DNA of 64,000 bases from Paenibacillus xylanexedens (GTDB lineage: Bacteria; Bacillota; Bacilli; Paenibacillales; Paenibacillaceae). The stretch lies in assembly GCF_007676705.1 (NCBI RefSeq), contig NZ_VEBF01000001.1:496001-560000 (forward strand), written 5' to 3'. This document shows positions 47,529-56,176 of the stretch, one piece after another (positions within the stretch are counted from its first letter, which is position 1; the number at the start of each line of letters is the position of its first letter). A program made the position numbers and the translations under genes. A model generated the notes under the pieces. That model searched no databases and was not told where the DNA came from. It worked only from the letters and a program-made list of their open reading frames with translations.

Positions 47529-47572
47529 GCAGACAACCCGTTCTGCCTTGTCCGTATACTATATGAACCAGA

Positions 47573-49375
47573 TCAGGAATACAGACGTTCAAGTTCGTCG
47601 ACCAGACTGCCGACATAAGCAACCGCAGAGCGAATCGGCTCAGGTCCGGACATATCCACACCCGCAAGCTTCATTAACTCCTGTGGTGTGAGACTTCCAC
47701 CAGCTTTGAGTGCATCAAGCCAGCGATCTACCGCAGGCTGTCCTTCTTTCCGAATCTGCTGTGCTGCCGCGGTGGAAGCCGTCAAGCCTGCCGCATAGGT
47801 ATATGGATATAGTCCCATATAATAATGAGGTTGTCTCATCCACGTGAGCTTGGCGCCTTCATCAATAACCAGATCAGGTCCCCAGAATTCGGAGAGGATG
47901 TCTCCTTTGAGCTGACTTAGCGTCTTCGCCGTAATTGGCTCATCATTGGTTGCGCGTGCATACACCCTGCGCTGCAATTCACCTTCCAGCAGATGTGTAA
48001 CGAAGTTATGGTAATACGTATTCAACAGTTGTAAAATGACCCAACGACGCATTCTCGGATTATCGGAACGCTTCAATAGATGATCGGCCAGCAGCATTTC
48101 ATTCATCGTCGATGGTGCCTCAATGAAATAGAGAGATGGGCGTGTATTCGTGAGTCGTTGGTAACGACCCGCGAGCATGAAATGGCCTGCATGTCCCACT
48201 TCATGGGCAAGCGTAAAGGCTCCGCGCATGTTGTTCGCCCATGAAATCAGGATATAGGAGTGCGAACCATATATGGAAGAACAAAATGCCCCTGTGGATT
48301 TGCCTGCGTTATCTGCGTAATCCACCCAGCGATCACGAAATGCGCGCTCTACGATCTCGCCATACTCCGGACCGAGCACATCCAGTGCCTCGCGAATGAG
48401 CGTACATGCCTCATCATATGTAATGGCAGGGCTAAATTCAGGATCAAGCGGCGCCTTCAGATCACAGAACATCAGCTTGTCCAAGCCCAGTTCACGTTTC
48501 TTGAGAGCGGCCAGTCTGCGCATATGAGGTGCAAGTTCCTGCTGGATAATATCCAGAATGTTATTGTACATCTCTTTGCTCACTTGCTGTGGGCTGAGGA
48601 GCATATCTGTGACATCGTCGTAACCACGCAGTCTGGATAAGACAACCTGTTTTTTCACTTCGGTTGCATAACCTTCTGCGAACGTATTTTTGTACTCATT
48701 CAATGTGGAGCTGAACGCAGCATAAGCAGAGCGGCGCAGCTTTGTATCGGATGACATCTCATAATTGTTTTCGTAGAATGACCAGGACAGTGGACGAGTA
48801 TTATCCTCTCCATCAAGCGCATCGTCAAACGTCATGTCTGCCAGTTTACCGCGCAGATAGATACGGTATGGTGAATCCAACACCTCTCCGAGTGAGGCGA
48901 GTACCTTCTCGGTCTCCGGTGTGAGCCGATGTGCTTTTTCTCGAATCAAACGCTCCAAACTGCGCGCATATGGTTCCAGATCCGGAAGCTCTTGAATATA
49001 ACGCTCTACAGTTCCATCCGGAAGTTCGACGATCTCTGAATTTATAAAAGACAAGGACGACGACAGATTTGATAGGATATCTCCTGCTTTGGCAGAGTTC
49101 TCTATATTCACCGGGTTGGTGCTGTCCTCTGACTGCTTCAGGCGGGCATAAGAAGCCGTCTTGCCGATACGCTCCTGCAAAGCTTCACGAGCATCCAGAC
49201 AAGCCAGCAATTGTCCAGCGCCTTCGCCCAGACGTCCTTTGAACGTTTCAATCTCGGCAGCAGCCTCAGGAAGTGATCGAAGCTCCTGCTCCCACTCCAC
49301 ATCGGTTGCAAACAAGTCTCTCAGATCCCAAGTTGCTTCCTGATTTACCTCAGCGCGTGTACGTATTTTTTCCAT
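47573..49375 (-). CDS. pepF: Oligoendopeptidase F
   Basis: 600-residue M3B zinc peptidase that trims 7-17 residue peptides in the cytoplasm. The zinc motif is in TLAHEVGHAGHFML, with the third ligand in YFIEAPSTMNEMLLADHLL. The N-terminal WDLRDLFATDVEWEQEL and C-terminal KAGGSLTPQELMKLAGVDM are standard PepF blocks. The start ATG is about 13 bases from AAGGAGG, longer than usual. A palindromic element lies just upstream. Confidence 0.95.
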   Translation of the reverse strand: MEKIRTRAEVNQEATWDLRDLFATDVEWEQELRSLPEAAAEIETFKGRLGEGAGQLLACLDAREALQERIGKTASYARLKQSEDSTNPVNIENSAKAGDILSNLSSSLSFINSEIVELPDGTVERYIQELPDLEPYARSLERLIREKAHRLTPETEKVLASLGEVLDSPYRIYLRGKLADMTFDDALDGEDNTRPLSWSFYENNYEMSSDTKLRRSAYAAFSSTLNEYKNTFAEGYATEVKKQVVLSRLRGYDDVTDMLLSPQQVSKEMYNNILDIIQQELAPHMRRLAALKKRELGLDKLMFCDLKAPLDPEFSPAITYDEACTLIREALDVLGPEYGEIVERAFRDRWVDYADNAGKSTGAFCSSIYGSHSYILISWANNMRGAFTLAHEVGHAGHFMLAGRYQRLTNTRPSLYFIEAPSTMNEMLLADHLLKRSDNPRMRRWVILQLLNTYYHNFVTHLLEGELQRRVYARATNDEPITAKTLSQLKGDILSEFWGPDLVIDEGAKLTWMRQPHYYMGLYPYTYAAGLTASTAAAQQIRKEGQPAVDRWLDALKAGGSLTPQELMKLAGVDMSGPEPIRSAVAYVGSLVDELERLYS

Positions 49376-49499
49376 CTTTAGTTGTCATCCTCCTTGCATT
49401 TCCAATATCTCTCATCGTATCATATTCCGCTCATCTATACATGACATCTGCCAAAATAAGACTTTTGATTCAGGAGAGTATAGATTGGACTAAAGATTA

Positions 49500-49650
49500 T
49501 TCACACTTGCCACTCCGATGACAGAACAACCTTCCGATCGCTGTTATCCCCAGATTTTTTGATTCCCTTTTTCAAAGGTGAAAATCCGGTGATAAAGGCG
49601 AACGCTCCGCTTCTTCAAGCTATTTCTGTCCTCTACGTTTCGTATAAACT
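49500..49650. repeat. Dispersed palindromic element, copy 2
   Basis: Same architecture as 2908-3055: GACAGAA (49520-49526) and TTCTGTC (49624-49630) bracket CGATCGCTGTTATCCCCAG and the complementary AAAATCCG-GATAA arm. The outer ends TCACAC and GTATAAA are less well kept. It sits between the pepF start and the hxlR end with no reading frame. Confidence 0.75.
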
Positions 49651-49742
49651 TTTGCTCATGTGACCATGGTTTGAAAGTAACTAAAAAAACGCCGGTGATG
49701 GAAAAACCCCATACACCGAGCGATTAATTGAATATAACTTAT

Positions 49743-50102
49743 TTAGCTTTCTTTCCAGATTACATTTTCACCATAGTTTTTACCCCAGTTATACATCGCA
49801 TGCAGGACGGGCATCAGGCTCTGGCCGTGATCCGTTAACGTATATTCCACCCGAGGAGGTACTTCTGCATACACCTTGCGCTCAATCAGTTTGTCTTCCT
49901 CCAGCTCACGTAGCTGGTTGGTCAGCATCTTCTGGGTAATATGAGGGATTAGGCGTTTCAGCTCACTGAATCGTTTGGTGCCTTCCAGACCCAAATGCCA
50001 CAAAATAATCAGTTTCCACTTTCCCCCGATCACCGCAAGAGTCAATTCCTTCTCACAGTTGATTTCTTTCAGATTAATCCGTTCCTTCACTTCGGATGCC
50101 AT
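49743..50102 (-). CDS. hxlR: HxlR family transcriptional regulator
   Basis: 119-residue winged-helix protein: [24 protein letters not shown], then [25 protein letters not shown] (recognition helix region), and [16 protein letters not shown]. This is the DUF24/HxlR signature with one conserved Cys near the N-terminus (INCEKEL), the redox or aldehyde sensing residue in relatives. In B. subtilis HxlR activates hxlAB on formaldehyde; here hxlBA lie directly upstream on the same strand, so the symbol is context-based. ATG 50102 has GGAG close by. Confidence 0.85.
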   Translation of the reverse strand: MASEVKERINLKEINCEKELTLAVIGGKWKLIILWHLGLEGTKRFSELKRLIPHITQKMLTNQLRELEEDKLIERKVYAEVPPRVEYTLTDHGQSLMPVLHAMYNWGKNYGENVIWKES

Positions 50103-50316
50103 GGCTCCGAGCCCCCTCATCTTCAATCTTATATCGGTATCATACGCATGTTACGGGGACACTCCATAAGAAGTTAACTATCCGCTCCATACATGATGTA
50201 ATAAGTACATTCATTCGATACAGCTTTCTATTAATTCTACTACAGCCTGCACGGGATGCAAAGTTTAACTAACAACCTCGAATAAAACCTATAAGCTTGA
50301 AAGGCTGTGCATCGCA

Positions 50317-50358
50317 GAAAAAGACCGAAACCCTTCACAAGCAAAGGATTTCGGTCTT
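50317..50358 (-). terminator. Terminator of hxlAB
   Basis: AAGACCGAAA-CCTT pairs with AAGG-TTTCGGTCTT (two mismatches in 15); T-rich on the minus strand after the stem. Confidence 0.85.
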
Positions 50359-50369
50359 GCATCTATTCA

Positions 50370-50933
50370 CTATTCCAGGTTTGCGTGGCGGCCAAACATA
50401 TCCGCCCCGGTCATACCCTTCATTTCCATCATGGTAAGGATGAGAGCATCCATGCCGATTAACAGTCCTTGTTCGAACAACGAGCCCATCGGCTGAATGG
50501 TTACTGCTGCTCCGGAAGTTGCTGTATCCTCTTTGGCTGAAGCCGGGAGACGCACTACCGTAGTCGCCAATTTGCCAATCGTGGACTCTGGCTTAATTGT
50601 AATGAGACCTACAGGCGCACCTGCTTGACTAGCCTTCTGAGCCATGGCCGCCAGACTGCCTGTCTCTCCTGAGCCAGAGCACAGTAAGAGGAAGTCCTTC
50701 GAGCTGATCCCAGGTGTTACGGTCTCGCCCACCACATATACACGAAGCCCCATCTGCATCAGTCTCATGGCAAATGCCTTTCCCATAAGTCCTGACCGGC
50801 CTGCTCCTGCTACAAAAATCTGTTCTGCAGCCAGAATATGTTCAGCCATTGCTTGCATCTCTGCATCATCGATCTGGCTTAACGTGCGTTCCAGCTCCTT
50901 CAAGATGTCAGCTGCGTATTGTGTTTTGGTCAT
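50370..50933 (-). CDS. hxlB: 6-phospho-3-hexuloisomerase
   Basis: Second enzyme of the ribulose monophosphate pathway: converts 3-hexulose 6-phosphate to fructose 6-phosphate. 187 residues of the SIS fold: IFVAGAGRSGLMGKAFAMRLMQMG, then VYVVGETVTPGISSKDFLLLCSGSGETGSL, and TSGAAVTIQPMGSLFEQG. The ATG at 50933 lies 4 bp after the hxlA stop with AAGGG in the hxlA end. A terminator follows at once. Confidence 0.95.
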   Translation of the reverse strand: MTKTQYAADILKELERTLSQIDDAEMQAMAEHILAAEQIFVAGAGRSGLMGKAFAMRLMQMGLRVYVVGETVTPGISSKDFLLLCSGSGETGSLAAMAQKASQAGAPVGLITIKPESTIGKLATTVVRLPASAKEDTATSGAAVTIQPMGSLFEQGLLIGMDALILTMMEMKGMTGADMFGRHANLE

Positions 50934-50937
50934 TCGC

Positions 50938-51573
50938 TTACCCTTGTTTAACGAGACGTTGCATTTCAGCTGCAACTGCCGCTTTGTCTGCTTGTCCTGT
51001 GATACCGCCGCCTACAATAACCAGATCCGGTTGTGCTTTGATCACTTCTGGCAATGTTTCCAGCTTGATTCCACCAGCGACAGCCGTTTTAGCGTGTTTC
51101 ACAGCTGCTTTGATCGTTTGCAGATCTTCGAATGGGCTTTGTCCTTCAGCTTGCAGGTCATAACCTGTGTGTACACAGATGTAATCTACGCCAAGCGAAT
51201 CAATTTCACGAGCACGCTGTTCAAGGTTAGGCACGTTGATCATGTCCACAAGAACTTGTTTGTTTTGTTTCTTCGCTTCTGCTACTGCACCTTTGATCGT
51301 ACTGTCATTGGTTGCCCCAAGCACAGTGATCAGATCGGCACCAGCTTCAGCAGCTTTCATGATTTCATAACCGCCAGCGTCCATAATTTTGAGGTCTGCA
51401 AGAACTTGCAGATTAGGGAATGCTTCTTTCATCGCTTTAACCGCGTGCAAACCTTCATTAATAACGATCGGTGTACCAATCTCAACGATATCAATATATT
51501 GTTCAACCTCTTTAACCAGTGCGATACCTTCAGGGATATTTACCAAGTCGAGCGCCAATTGCAATTTCATCAT
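50938..51573 (-). CDS. hxlA: 3-hexulose-6-phosphate synthase
   Basis: Condenses formaldehyde with ribulose 5-phosphate. 211 residues of the OMP decarboxylase superfamily: MKLQLALDLVNIPEG with the catalytic-region Asp, IVEIGTPIVINEG, ADLKIMDAGGYEIMKAAEAGADLITVLG and AVAGGIKLETLP. AAAGGAG precedes the ATG. It heads the hxlAB operon, whose 365-bp upstream gap carries two identical palindromes. Confidence 0.96.
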   Translation of the reverse strand: MMKLQLALDLVNIPEGIALVKEVEQYIDIVEIGTPIVINEGLHAVKAMKEAFPNLQVLADLKIMDAGGYEIMKAAEAGADLITVLGATNDSTIKGAVAEAKKQNKQVLVDMINVPNLEQRAREIDSLGVDYICVHTGYDLQAEGQSPFEDLQTIKAAVKHAKTAVAGGIKLETLPEVIKAQPDLVIVGGGITGQADKAAVAAEMQRLVKQG

Positions 51574-51640
51574 TTATTTCTCCTTTGTTGTTCAAGTATG
51601 ATTCGTTCCTGTAAAAATAATAATCAGATATTTAGCCTGC

Positions 51641-51650
51641 ACCAATTGGT
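51641..51650. promoter_or_regulatory. Palindrome ACCAATTGGT, copy 1
   Basis: A perfect 10-bp palindrome, 68 bp before hxlA, repeated exactly at 51765. Candidate regulator site. Confidence 0.45.
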
Positions 51651-51717
51651 CTGTTCAGATGCATGCAGTGTTTGTTTTGGCTACTCATTCATTGTAGACC
51701 CTGACTATCCATTCAGG

Positions 51718-51741
51718 AAGTACGCACTTTGAAGTGGGGTA
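51718..51741. promoter_or_regulatory. Candidate HxlR site upstream of hxlA
   Basis: Between the two palindromes, CACTT-TG-AAGTG (51725-51736) forms an inverted repeat next to a GTAC-containing stretch and GGGGTAG. HxlR-family proteins bind short inverted repeats of this kind. Tentative. Confidence 0.3.
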
Positions 51742-51764
51742 GTTACTTGGGCGAAACTAATGAA

Positions 51765-51774
51765 ACCAATTGGT
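51765..51774. promoter_or_regulatory. Palindrome ACCAATTGGT, copy 2
   Basis: Identical to 51641-51650, 124 bp apart, both upstream of hxlA. Confidence 0.45.
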
Positions 51775-51864
51775 TGTTATATGAATTTATTTTAGGCGAA
51801 ACCCTTCATTTGAATCGAATTTGCATACTAAAAATTCCTAGTCATCTCATTGGATATTCAAATA

Positions 51865-51896
51865 AATAGACCCCGCCATATAGGCAGGGTCCTTTT
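51865..51896 (-). terminator. Terminator of the lactonase gene
   Basis: GACCCcGCC pairs with GGCaGGGTC around ATATA; T-rich on the plus strand and TATTTATT on the minus strand. Confidence 0.75.
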
Positions 51897-51938
51897 TAAT
51901 TTTCAATCCAGCCAGAGCTGGTTTTAGCATTTATAATC

Positions 51939-53021
51939 TTACAAATATACAGGTTTCACGCATACCGGCTTGGATACACCTGTGCTATGACCTGTGTATT
52001 TCAGACGTCCGCTTTCCTGATCCACCGTGAATGTCACGAGGTTGTTGGTATCGCGGTTGGCTGCGATCAGCAGTTTGCCATTAGGTGTCAGAGCAAAATG
52101 ACGCGGGTGCTCCCCTTCAGCAGATACATGCTCAACCAGTGTCAGATGACCCATGTCTGCGTCTACTGCAAATACAACGATGCTATCATGTCCACGGTTA
52201 GAACCATATACATAACGTCCATCATTGGAAACTGTGATCTCGGCTGTTGTATTCTCTTTGCCATCATAACCATCAGGCAATGTCGATACCGTAGACAATT
52301 CAGTCAACGTGCCCGCTGCTGCATCATATTGGAACGAAGTAATGGAAGAATCCACTTCATTGATGACATAAGCGAATTGACCATTCGGGTGGAACGCCAA
52401 GTGACGCGGGCCAGCTCCCGGATGCGTTTTGGTTTCACTGTGCAGCACAAGTTCATTTTTGTCTGCATCAATGGAATAGATCGCGATGTTATCCGCGCCC
52501 AGATCCTGTACCATCATGTATTTGCCATCTGGACTGAAGAATGCGGAGTGCACATGTGGCTTGTCCTGACGTTCAGGATGCGCACCTTGGCCTTCATGTT
52601 TCTTCTCGTCCAGAAGCGCTCCAACTTCACCGTTATCCGTCAAGGCTTGCAATCCTACCAGACCACCGTGGTAGCTGGACAGGATCAAGTATTTGCCGGA
52701 AGGATCACGCTGGATATGACATGGTGGAGCTGAAATGGAGTTATTCCGGTTCAGCAACGTTAATTTTCCTGTAGAAGGATCAATGCTCAGAGCTACCGCT
52801 TCAGACATTTTGTTGCCTTCAGCTGACGCTGTTTCACCAATCGCATACAGTTTGTTACCCTCAGCATCCACGTTGACAAACGTTGGGTTTTTGACACCCG
52901 CAATGCCGTCAAGCTTGGACAAGCTGCCTGTATCCTCATTCAATTCATATGCATAAATGCCCTCATTTTCCGCTTCGGCATATGAGCCGGCCAGTACGAG
53001 CAAGCGTTTTGATTCACTCAT
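51939..53021 (-). CDS. Lactonase family (YkgB/Pgl-type beta-propeller) protein
   Basis: 360 residues of a seven-bladed propeller: LLVLAGSYAEAENEGIYAYEL, then NPTFVNVDAEGNKLYAIGE, HVHSAFFSPDGKYMMVQDLGADNI, GPRHLAFHPNGQFAYVINEVDSSI and HPRHFALTPNGKLLIAANRDTNNL. These repeated HxxxFxPdGky blocks define the lactonase/6-phosphogluconolactonase family. Likely 6-phosphogluconolactonase of the pentose phosphate pathway, which would supply ribulose 5-phosphate for hxlA. GAGGAGG precedes the ATG at 53021. Confidence 0.9.
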   Translation of the reverse strand: MSESKRLLVLAGSYAEAENEGIYAYELNEDTGSLSKLDGIAGVKNPTFVNVDAEGNKLYAIGETASAEGNKMSEAVALSIDPSTGKLTLLNRNNSISAPPCHIQRDPSGKYLILSSYHGGLVGLQALTDNGEVGALLDEKKHEGQGAHPERQDKPHVHSAFFSPDGKYMMVQDLGADNIAIYSIDADKNELVLHSETKTHPGAGPRHLAFHPNGQFAYVINEVDSSITSFQYDAAAGTLTELSTVSTLPDGYDGKENTTAEITVSNDGRYVYGSNRGHDSIVVFAVDADMGHLTLVEHVSAEGEHPRHFALTPNGKLLIAANRDTNNLVTFTVDQESGRLKYTGHSTGVSKPVCVKPVYL

Positions 53022-53236
53022 TACAGTTTCCTCCTCTATGTGTATGTAATCTTGTTGCACCTCTTCTATAATAAATCTGCCATATCAAAATAGCAATCCG
53101 CTGTCGCTGCACATCCGTGAAATCATCCGTTAAACAACGGGGCTGACTACACACAATCATACTGAAATCCATTCATATGAAGTGCATCTTCTGCTATGAT
53201 AAGATAGGTTTTTCATCCAGAAGGGACTGAATTGCA

Positions 53237-54166
53237 TTGCTTCACTCATTTTTACTCACGTTATACCATGTATTCCTGCCGATATCACTTCCCGTGATCG
53301 GAGGTATTCTGTTAAAACGCTTCAAGAATTGGGATACCCGGTCGCTCTCGACCTTTTCCCTTTATATTTTGAGCCCTGCGCTCATCTTCAATACATTGCT
53401 GCACGCAGAGATTACCTGGACGGACGTCACCAGCACGTTCTGGTTCTCTATCATTAATCTGATTGCCCTGTGGGCACTTGCCGAGTTGTTAAGCCGGATT
53501 TTTCGTCTGGGTGCAAGCGAAAAAGCGGGCCTCACCCTCGTCTCCACGTTTACGAACTGCGTGAATTACGGGCTCCCGCTTGTACTGCTAGCCTTTGGTC
53601 AGCTTGGACTGGACAAGGCTTCCGTCTATGTCATTGGACAGATGATCATTGTCAATACAGTAGGTATCTTTTTTGCAGCGCGATCTGAATTCACGGTAAA
53701 AGATGCCATCCTGTCCGTTTTCCGCATGCCATCCATCTATGCTGCCGGTATCGCCATTGCGCTGCGCGCATCCAATCTGAGCCTGCCTGACGCGCTGGAT
53801 GGAGGCATCTCCATGCTGGCTACGGGCTACTCCCCTGTCGTTCTCGCCATTCTGGGAGCACAGATGCTCAGACCAAAAGGTGCTACAGCGCCTTGGCTAC
53901 CCAATGTACGCCGAGCCTTCTGGACCGGGCTTGTGGTCCGTCTCGCAGCTGCGCCGATCCTCTCTTGGCTGATTCTGACCGCGCTTCAGGTCGAGGGTAC
54001 GTTGTTCAGTGTGCTGCTGATCCTCGCATCGATGCCGACCGCAGTGAACGCTGTTATTTTGGCTGAACAGTTCAATGCTTCTCCACAGTTCGTATCCCGC
54101 TGCATTCTGTGGACAACCGCTGCATCCATGTTGATGCTGCCGATTATGATTGTGATGGCTTCCTGA
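53237..54166 (+). CDS. AEC family transporter (auxin efflux carrier-like)
   Basis: 309-residue integral membrane protein with about ten hydrophobic segments in two halves, including VSTFTNCVNYGLPLVLLAFGQ, the conserved TNCxNxGxP motif of the family at the first crossing region. Related proteins move malate, malonate or other organic anions. Start is a TTG at 53237 about 11 bases from AGAAGGG. The 3' end overlaps the convergent DUF2062 gene by 23 bp. Confidence 0.88.
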   Translation: MLHSFLLTLYHVFLPISLPVIGGILLKRFKNWDTRSLSTFSLYILSPALIFNTLLHAEITWTDVTSTFWFSIINLIALWALAELLSRIFRLGASEKAGLTLVSTFTNCVNYGLPLVLLAFGQLGLDKASVYVIGQMIIVNTVGIFFAARSEFTVKDAILSVFRMPSIYAAGIAIALRASNLSLPDALDGGISMLATGYSPVVLAILGAQMLRPKGATAPWLPNVRRAFWTGLVVRLAAAPILSWLILTALQVEGTLFSVLLILASMPTAVNAVILAEQFNASPQFVSRCILWTTAASMLMLPIMIVMAS

Positions 54167-54734
54167 TTAACACCGGAGGCGATATCGAAGCCATATCTGC
54201 TTGTCGATGCTTCTCCAGCCGGCGTTCATAACGCTGGTTGAGAGCTCTGACGTAAAAGAATTTTACGATAAAGTACGAAATTACACCCAGAATGATACCG
54301 AACACGGACATGCCTGCCAGGATATCCAGTCCACCAAGCAACAATTCGCTCACTGCCGACCAGTTCCCGCGAAACAGCTCCATGAATGCACTCTCGTGTA
54401 CCAATCCCTGTCCCATGCTGTGAGCAGGCAGAATCCAGGAACCAATTTGCTTGGCGAGTGGCATCAGAATGATAGGCAAAAACGTAAGTTTCCCGATCAC
54501 GTTACCAACAATCGCTGCAGGCATCGAACCCCCAGAGAGTCGCACAATCGGGTAGAATATGAGATATATCAGGGATGCGGTCGAGATCACGATTAGTTCC
54601 AGTCCGAACCCTATGGCAAATCCGGTAGATACTTTATGGGCACCTCCGGGAGCACGTAACAATTTGAGAAAATTCAGCTTCATAGCACGTGTTAAACGTA
54701 CCCATCGGTTGATCTTGCGCTTCTGTGTGTTCAT
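54144..54734 (-). CDS. DUF2062 domain-containing membrane protein
   Basis: 196 residues. A basic N-terminus (KRKINRWVRLTRAMKLNFLKLLR), then GGAHKVSTGFAIGFGLELIVIST and GNVIGKLTFLPIILMPLAKQIGSW, the DUF2062 core, and a further helix near 145-165. Function unknown; the family is often found near glycosyltransferases. AAGGAG precedes the ATG. Its stop lies inside the convergent transporter gene. Confidence 0.85.
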   Translation of the reverse strand: MNTQKRKINRWVRLTRAMKLNFLKLLRAPGGAHKVSTGFAIGFGLELIVISTASLIYLIFYPIVRLSGGSMPAAIVGNVIGKLTFLPIILMPLAKQIGSWILPAHSMGQGLVHESAFMELFRGNWSAVSELLLGGLDILAGMSVFGIILGVISYFIVKFFYVRALNQRYERRLEKHRQADMASISPPVLIRKPSQS

Positions 54735-54792
54735 GCCGAATTTCTCCTTATTTTACACGAATGACGACTTGCGTCGCCTATTCTTAAGTATA

Positions 54793-55251
54793 TCACACTG
54801 CGTTGGCTCCTGTAGTTACAACGACTGGCTGTGTTTCGATCGCAACATTGCCTGCCACCGCTCGGGAGATCATACAGGATGATTCAGCCTTGTGCGCTAA
54901 GCGCTCGGCTTTGACCAGATCCGCATCAGAAGCATCTGTGCTAAGCACAATCCGGGGTCTATGTACGATCCGTTCGTACGTAAACACGTTATTCGTAACA
55001 TCTACCGTTGCTTCCGACTCCAGCGTCAGCTCATCTGGCGTAATATCTGAACGCTCCAGCATTGCTGCCAGCGTGATCAAGTAACAGGTAGAGGCTGCAC
55101 CCAGCAGCATCTCATCGGGGTTGGTTCCCGTACCAGGTCCGCCCATCTCCTGCGGAATCGATATGACCGTTTTTAATCCACCTGCATCAATGGTTCCCTC
55201 ACTGTTACGTCCACCATTCCATACCGCTTTCAGATGAAAAGGATGTTTCAT
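54793..55251 (-). CDS. OsmC family peroxidase-like protein
   Basis: 152 residues with the two redox Cys of the OsmC/Ohr fold: GAASTCYLITLAAMLE near residue 55 and AHKAESSCMISRAVAGN near 125. Such proteins reduce organic hydroperoxides with dihydrolipoamide-type thiols. The first ATG (55260) is immediately after AAAGGA, so the ATG at 55251, 9 bases away, is preferred. It follows the second DeoR gene by 20 bp and may be cotranscribed. Confidence 0.9.
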   Translation of the reverse strand: MKHPFHLKAVWNGGRNSEGTIDAGGLKTVISIPQEMGGPGTGTNPDEMLLGAASTCYLITLAAMLERSDITPDELTLESEATVDVTNNVFTYERIVHRPRIVLSTDASDADLVKAERLAHKAESSCMISRAVAGNVAIETQPVVVTTGANAV

Positions 55252-55270
55252 GACATTCATTCCTTTCTAT

Positions 55271-56038
55271 TTACACACGTATACACGTAATATTCTGCTC
55301 AGTTAGTGCACTTACTTGCTCTTCGTCTACGCCTTGATCCGTAATCACTTTCCCCACACTGCTCATCTCAGCAACTCTCGTAAAAGCCTGTATGTTAAAC
55401 TTGCTGGAATCTGCAAGTAAAATGACCTCATCCGCAATATGGATCATCTTCTGCTTCACCAAAGCCTGTAATTCATTGGACTCACTAATGCCTTTGGTCA
55501 GATGCACCCCTTTGCAAGACAGAAATACTTTATCGACATGGTAAGCATCCAGCGAACGTTCCGCCAGCGGCCCTACAAAAGACAGGGATTTCGAAGCCAG
55601 TTGCCCACCTGTGGCAATCACGCGAATCTGCTCCTTGTTGCTCAGCTCTGCGGCCACCTTAATCGAGTTGGTTAAAACCGTCAGTGGAATGTTTGGCAAT
55701 CCTGCAGCCATATACCACGCCGTTGTACTTGCATCCAGGGCGATCCGGTCCCCAGATTCCACCATTTTCACCGCTTCGCCTGCAATCCTGCGCTTCTCTT
55801 CTGCATGGGCTACAGCTCGTTCCGGATACGGAATCTCCGACTGTGAATCCTCTTTGTATTTTACGCTTACTGCCCCGCCATGAGAGCGCCTGAGCCTGCC
55901 TGCCTGTTCGAGCTTGTCCAGATCACGACGAATCGTCTCTTCCGTCACTCCGCAGCGCTCACTAAGTTCGGTCACACGCATGCTGCCTTGCGTATCCACC
56001 CATTCCACTATTTTTTCATACCGTTCAGCAACGAGCAT
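55271..56038 (-). CDS. DeoR family transcriptional regulator (orphan paralogue)
   Basis: 255 residues, very close to the DeoR protein at 44455-45216 throughout: same GSMRV-ELSERC-VTEETIRRDLD HTH, TNSI-VA-EL, GGQLAS-SLSFVGPLAERSL and LSCKGVH segments. No sugar gene flanks it; the OsmC gene follows by 20 bp. Its effector may be the same sugar phosphate as the rhaB-linked copy or a diverged one. TGGAGTGA lies 6 bases before the ATG. Confidence 0.9.
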   Translation of the reverse strand: MLVAERYEKIVEWVDTQGSMRVTELSERCGVTEETIRRDLDKLEQAGRLRRSHGGAVSVKYKEDSQSEIPYPERAVAHAEEKRRIAGEAVKMVESGDRIALDASTTAWYMAAGLPNIPLTVLTNSIKVAAELSNKEQIRVIATGGQLASKSLSFVGPLAERSLDAYHVDKVFLSCKGVHLTKGISESNELQALVKQKMIHIADEVILLADSSKFNIQAFTRVAEMSSVGKVITDQGVDEEQVSALTEQNITCIRV

Positions 56039-56130
56039 ATTTCTTCACTCCAAACCGTTGATTATCCAGTTGATCCTGTTCATCCCATCATACCACAGTG
56101 CGATCACCAGGAGAATTTGGACCACGTGCA

Positions 56131-56155
56131 AAAAGAGGGAGCTCTCGCCCCCTCC
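56131..56155 (-). terminator. Terminator of the old yellow enzyme gene
   Basis: GAGGG-GC pairs with GC-CCCTC on the minus strand, then five T. Confidence 0.75.
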
Positions 56156-56176
56156 ATTCCAGTCCTGAAGTGTATC

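Noticed and set aside
50644..51732. Plus-strand open frame of 362 codons across hxlB and hxlA
   Set aside because: Shadow of two conserved enzymes; its sequence shows only reversed codon bias (Cys/Ser/Phe-rich).
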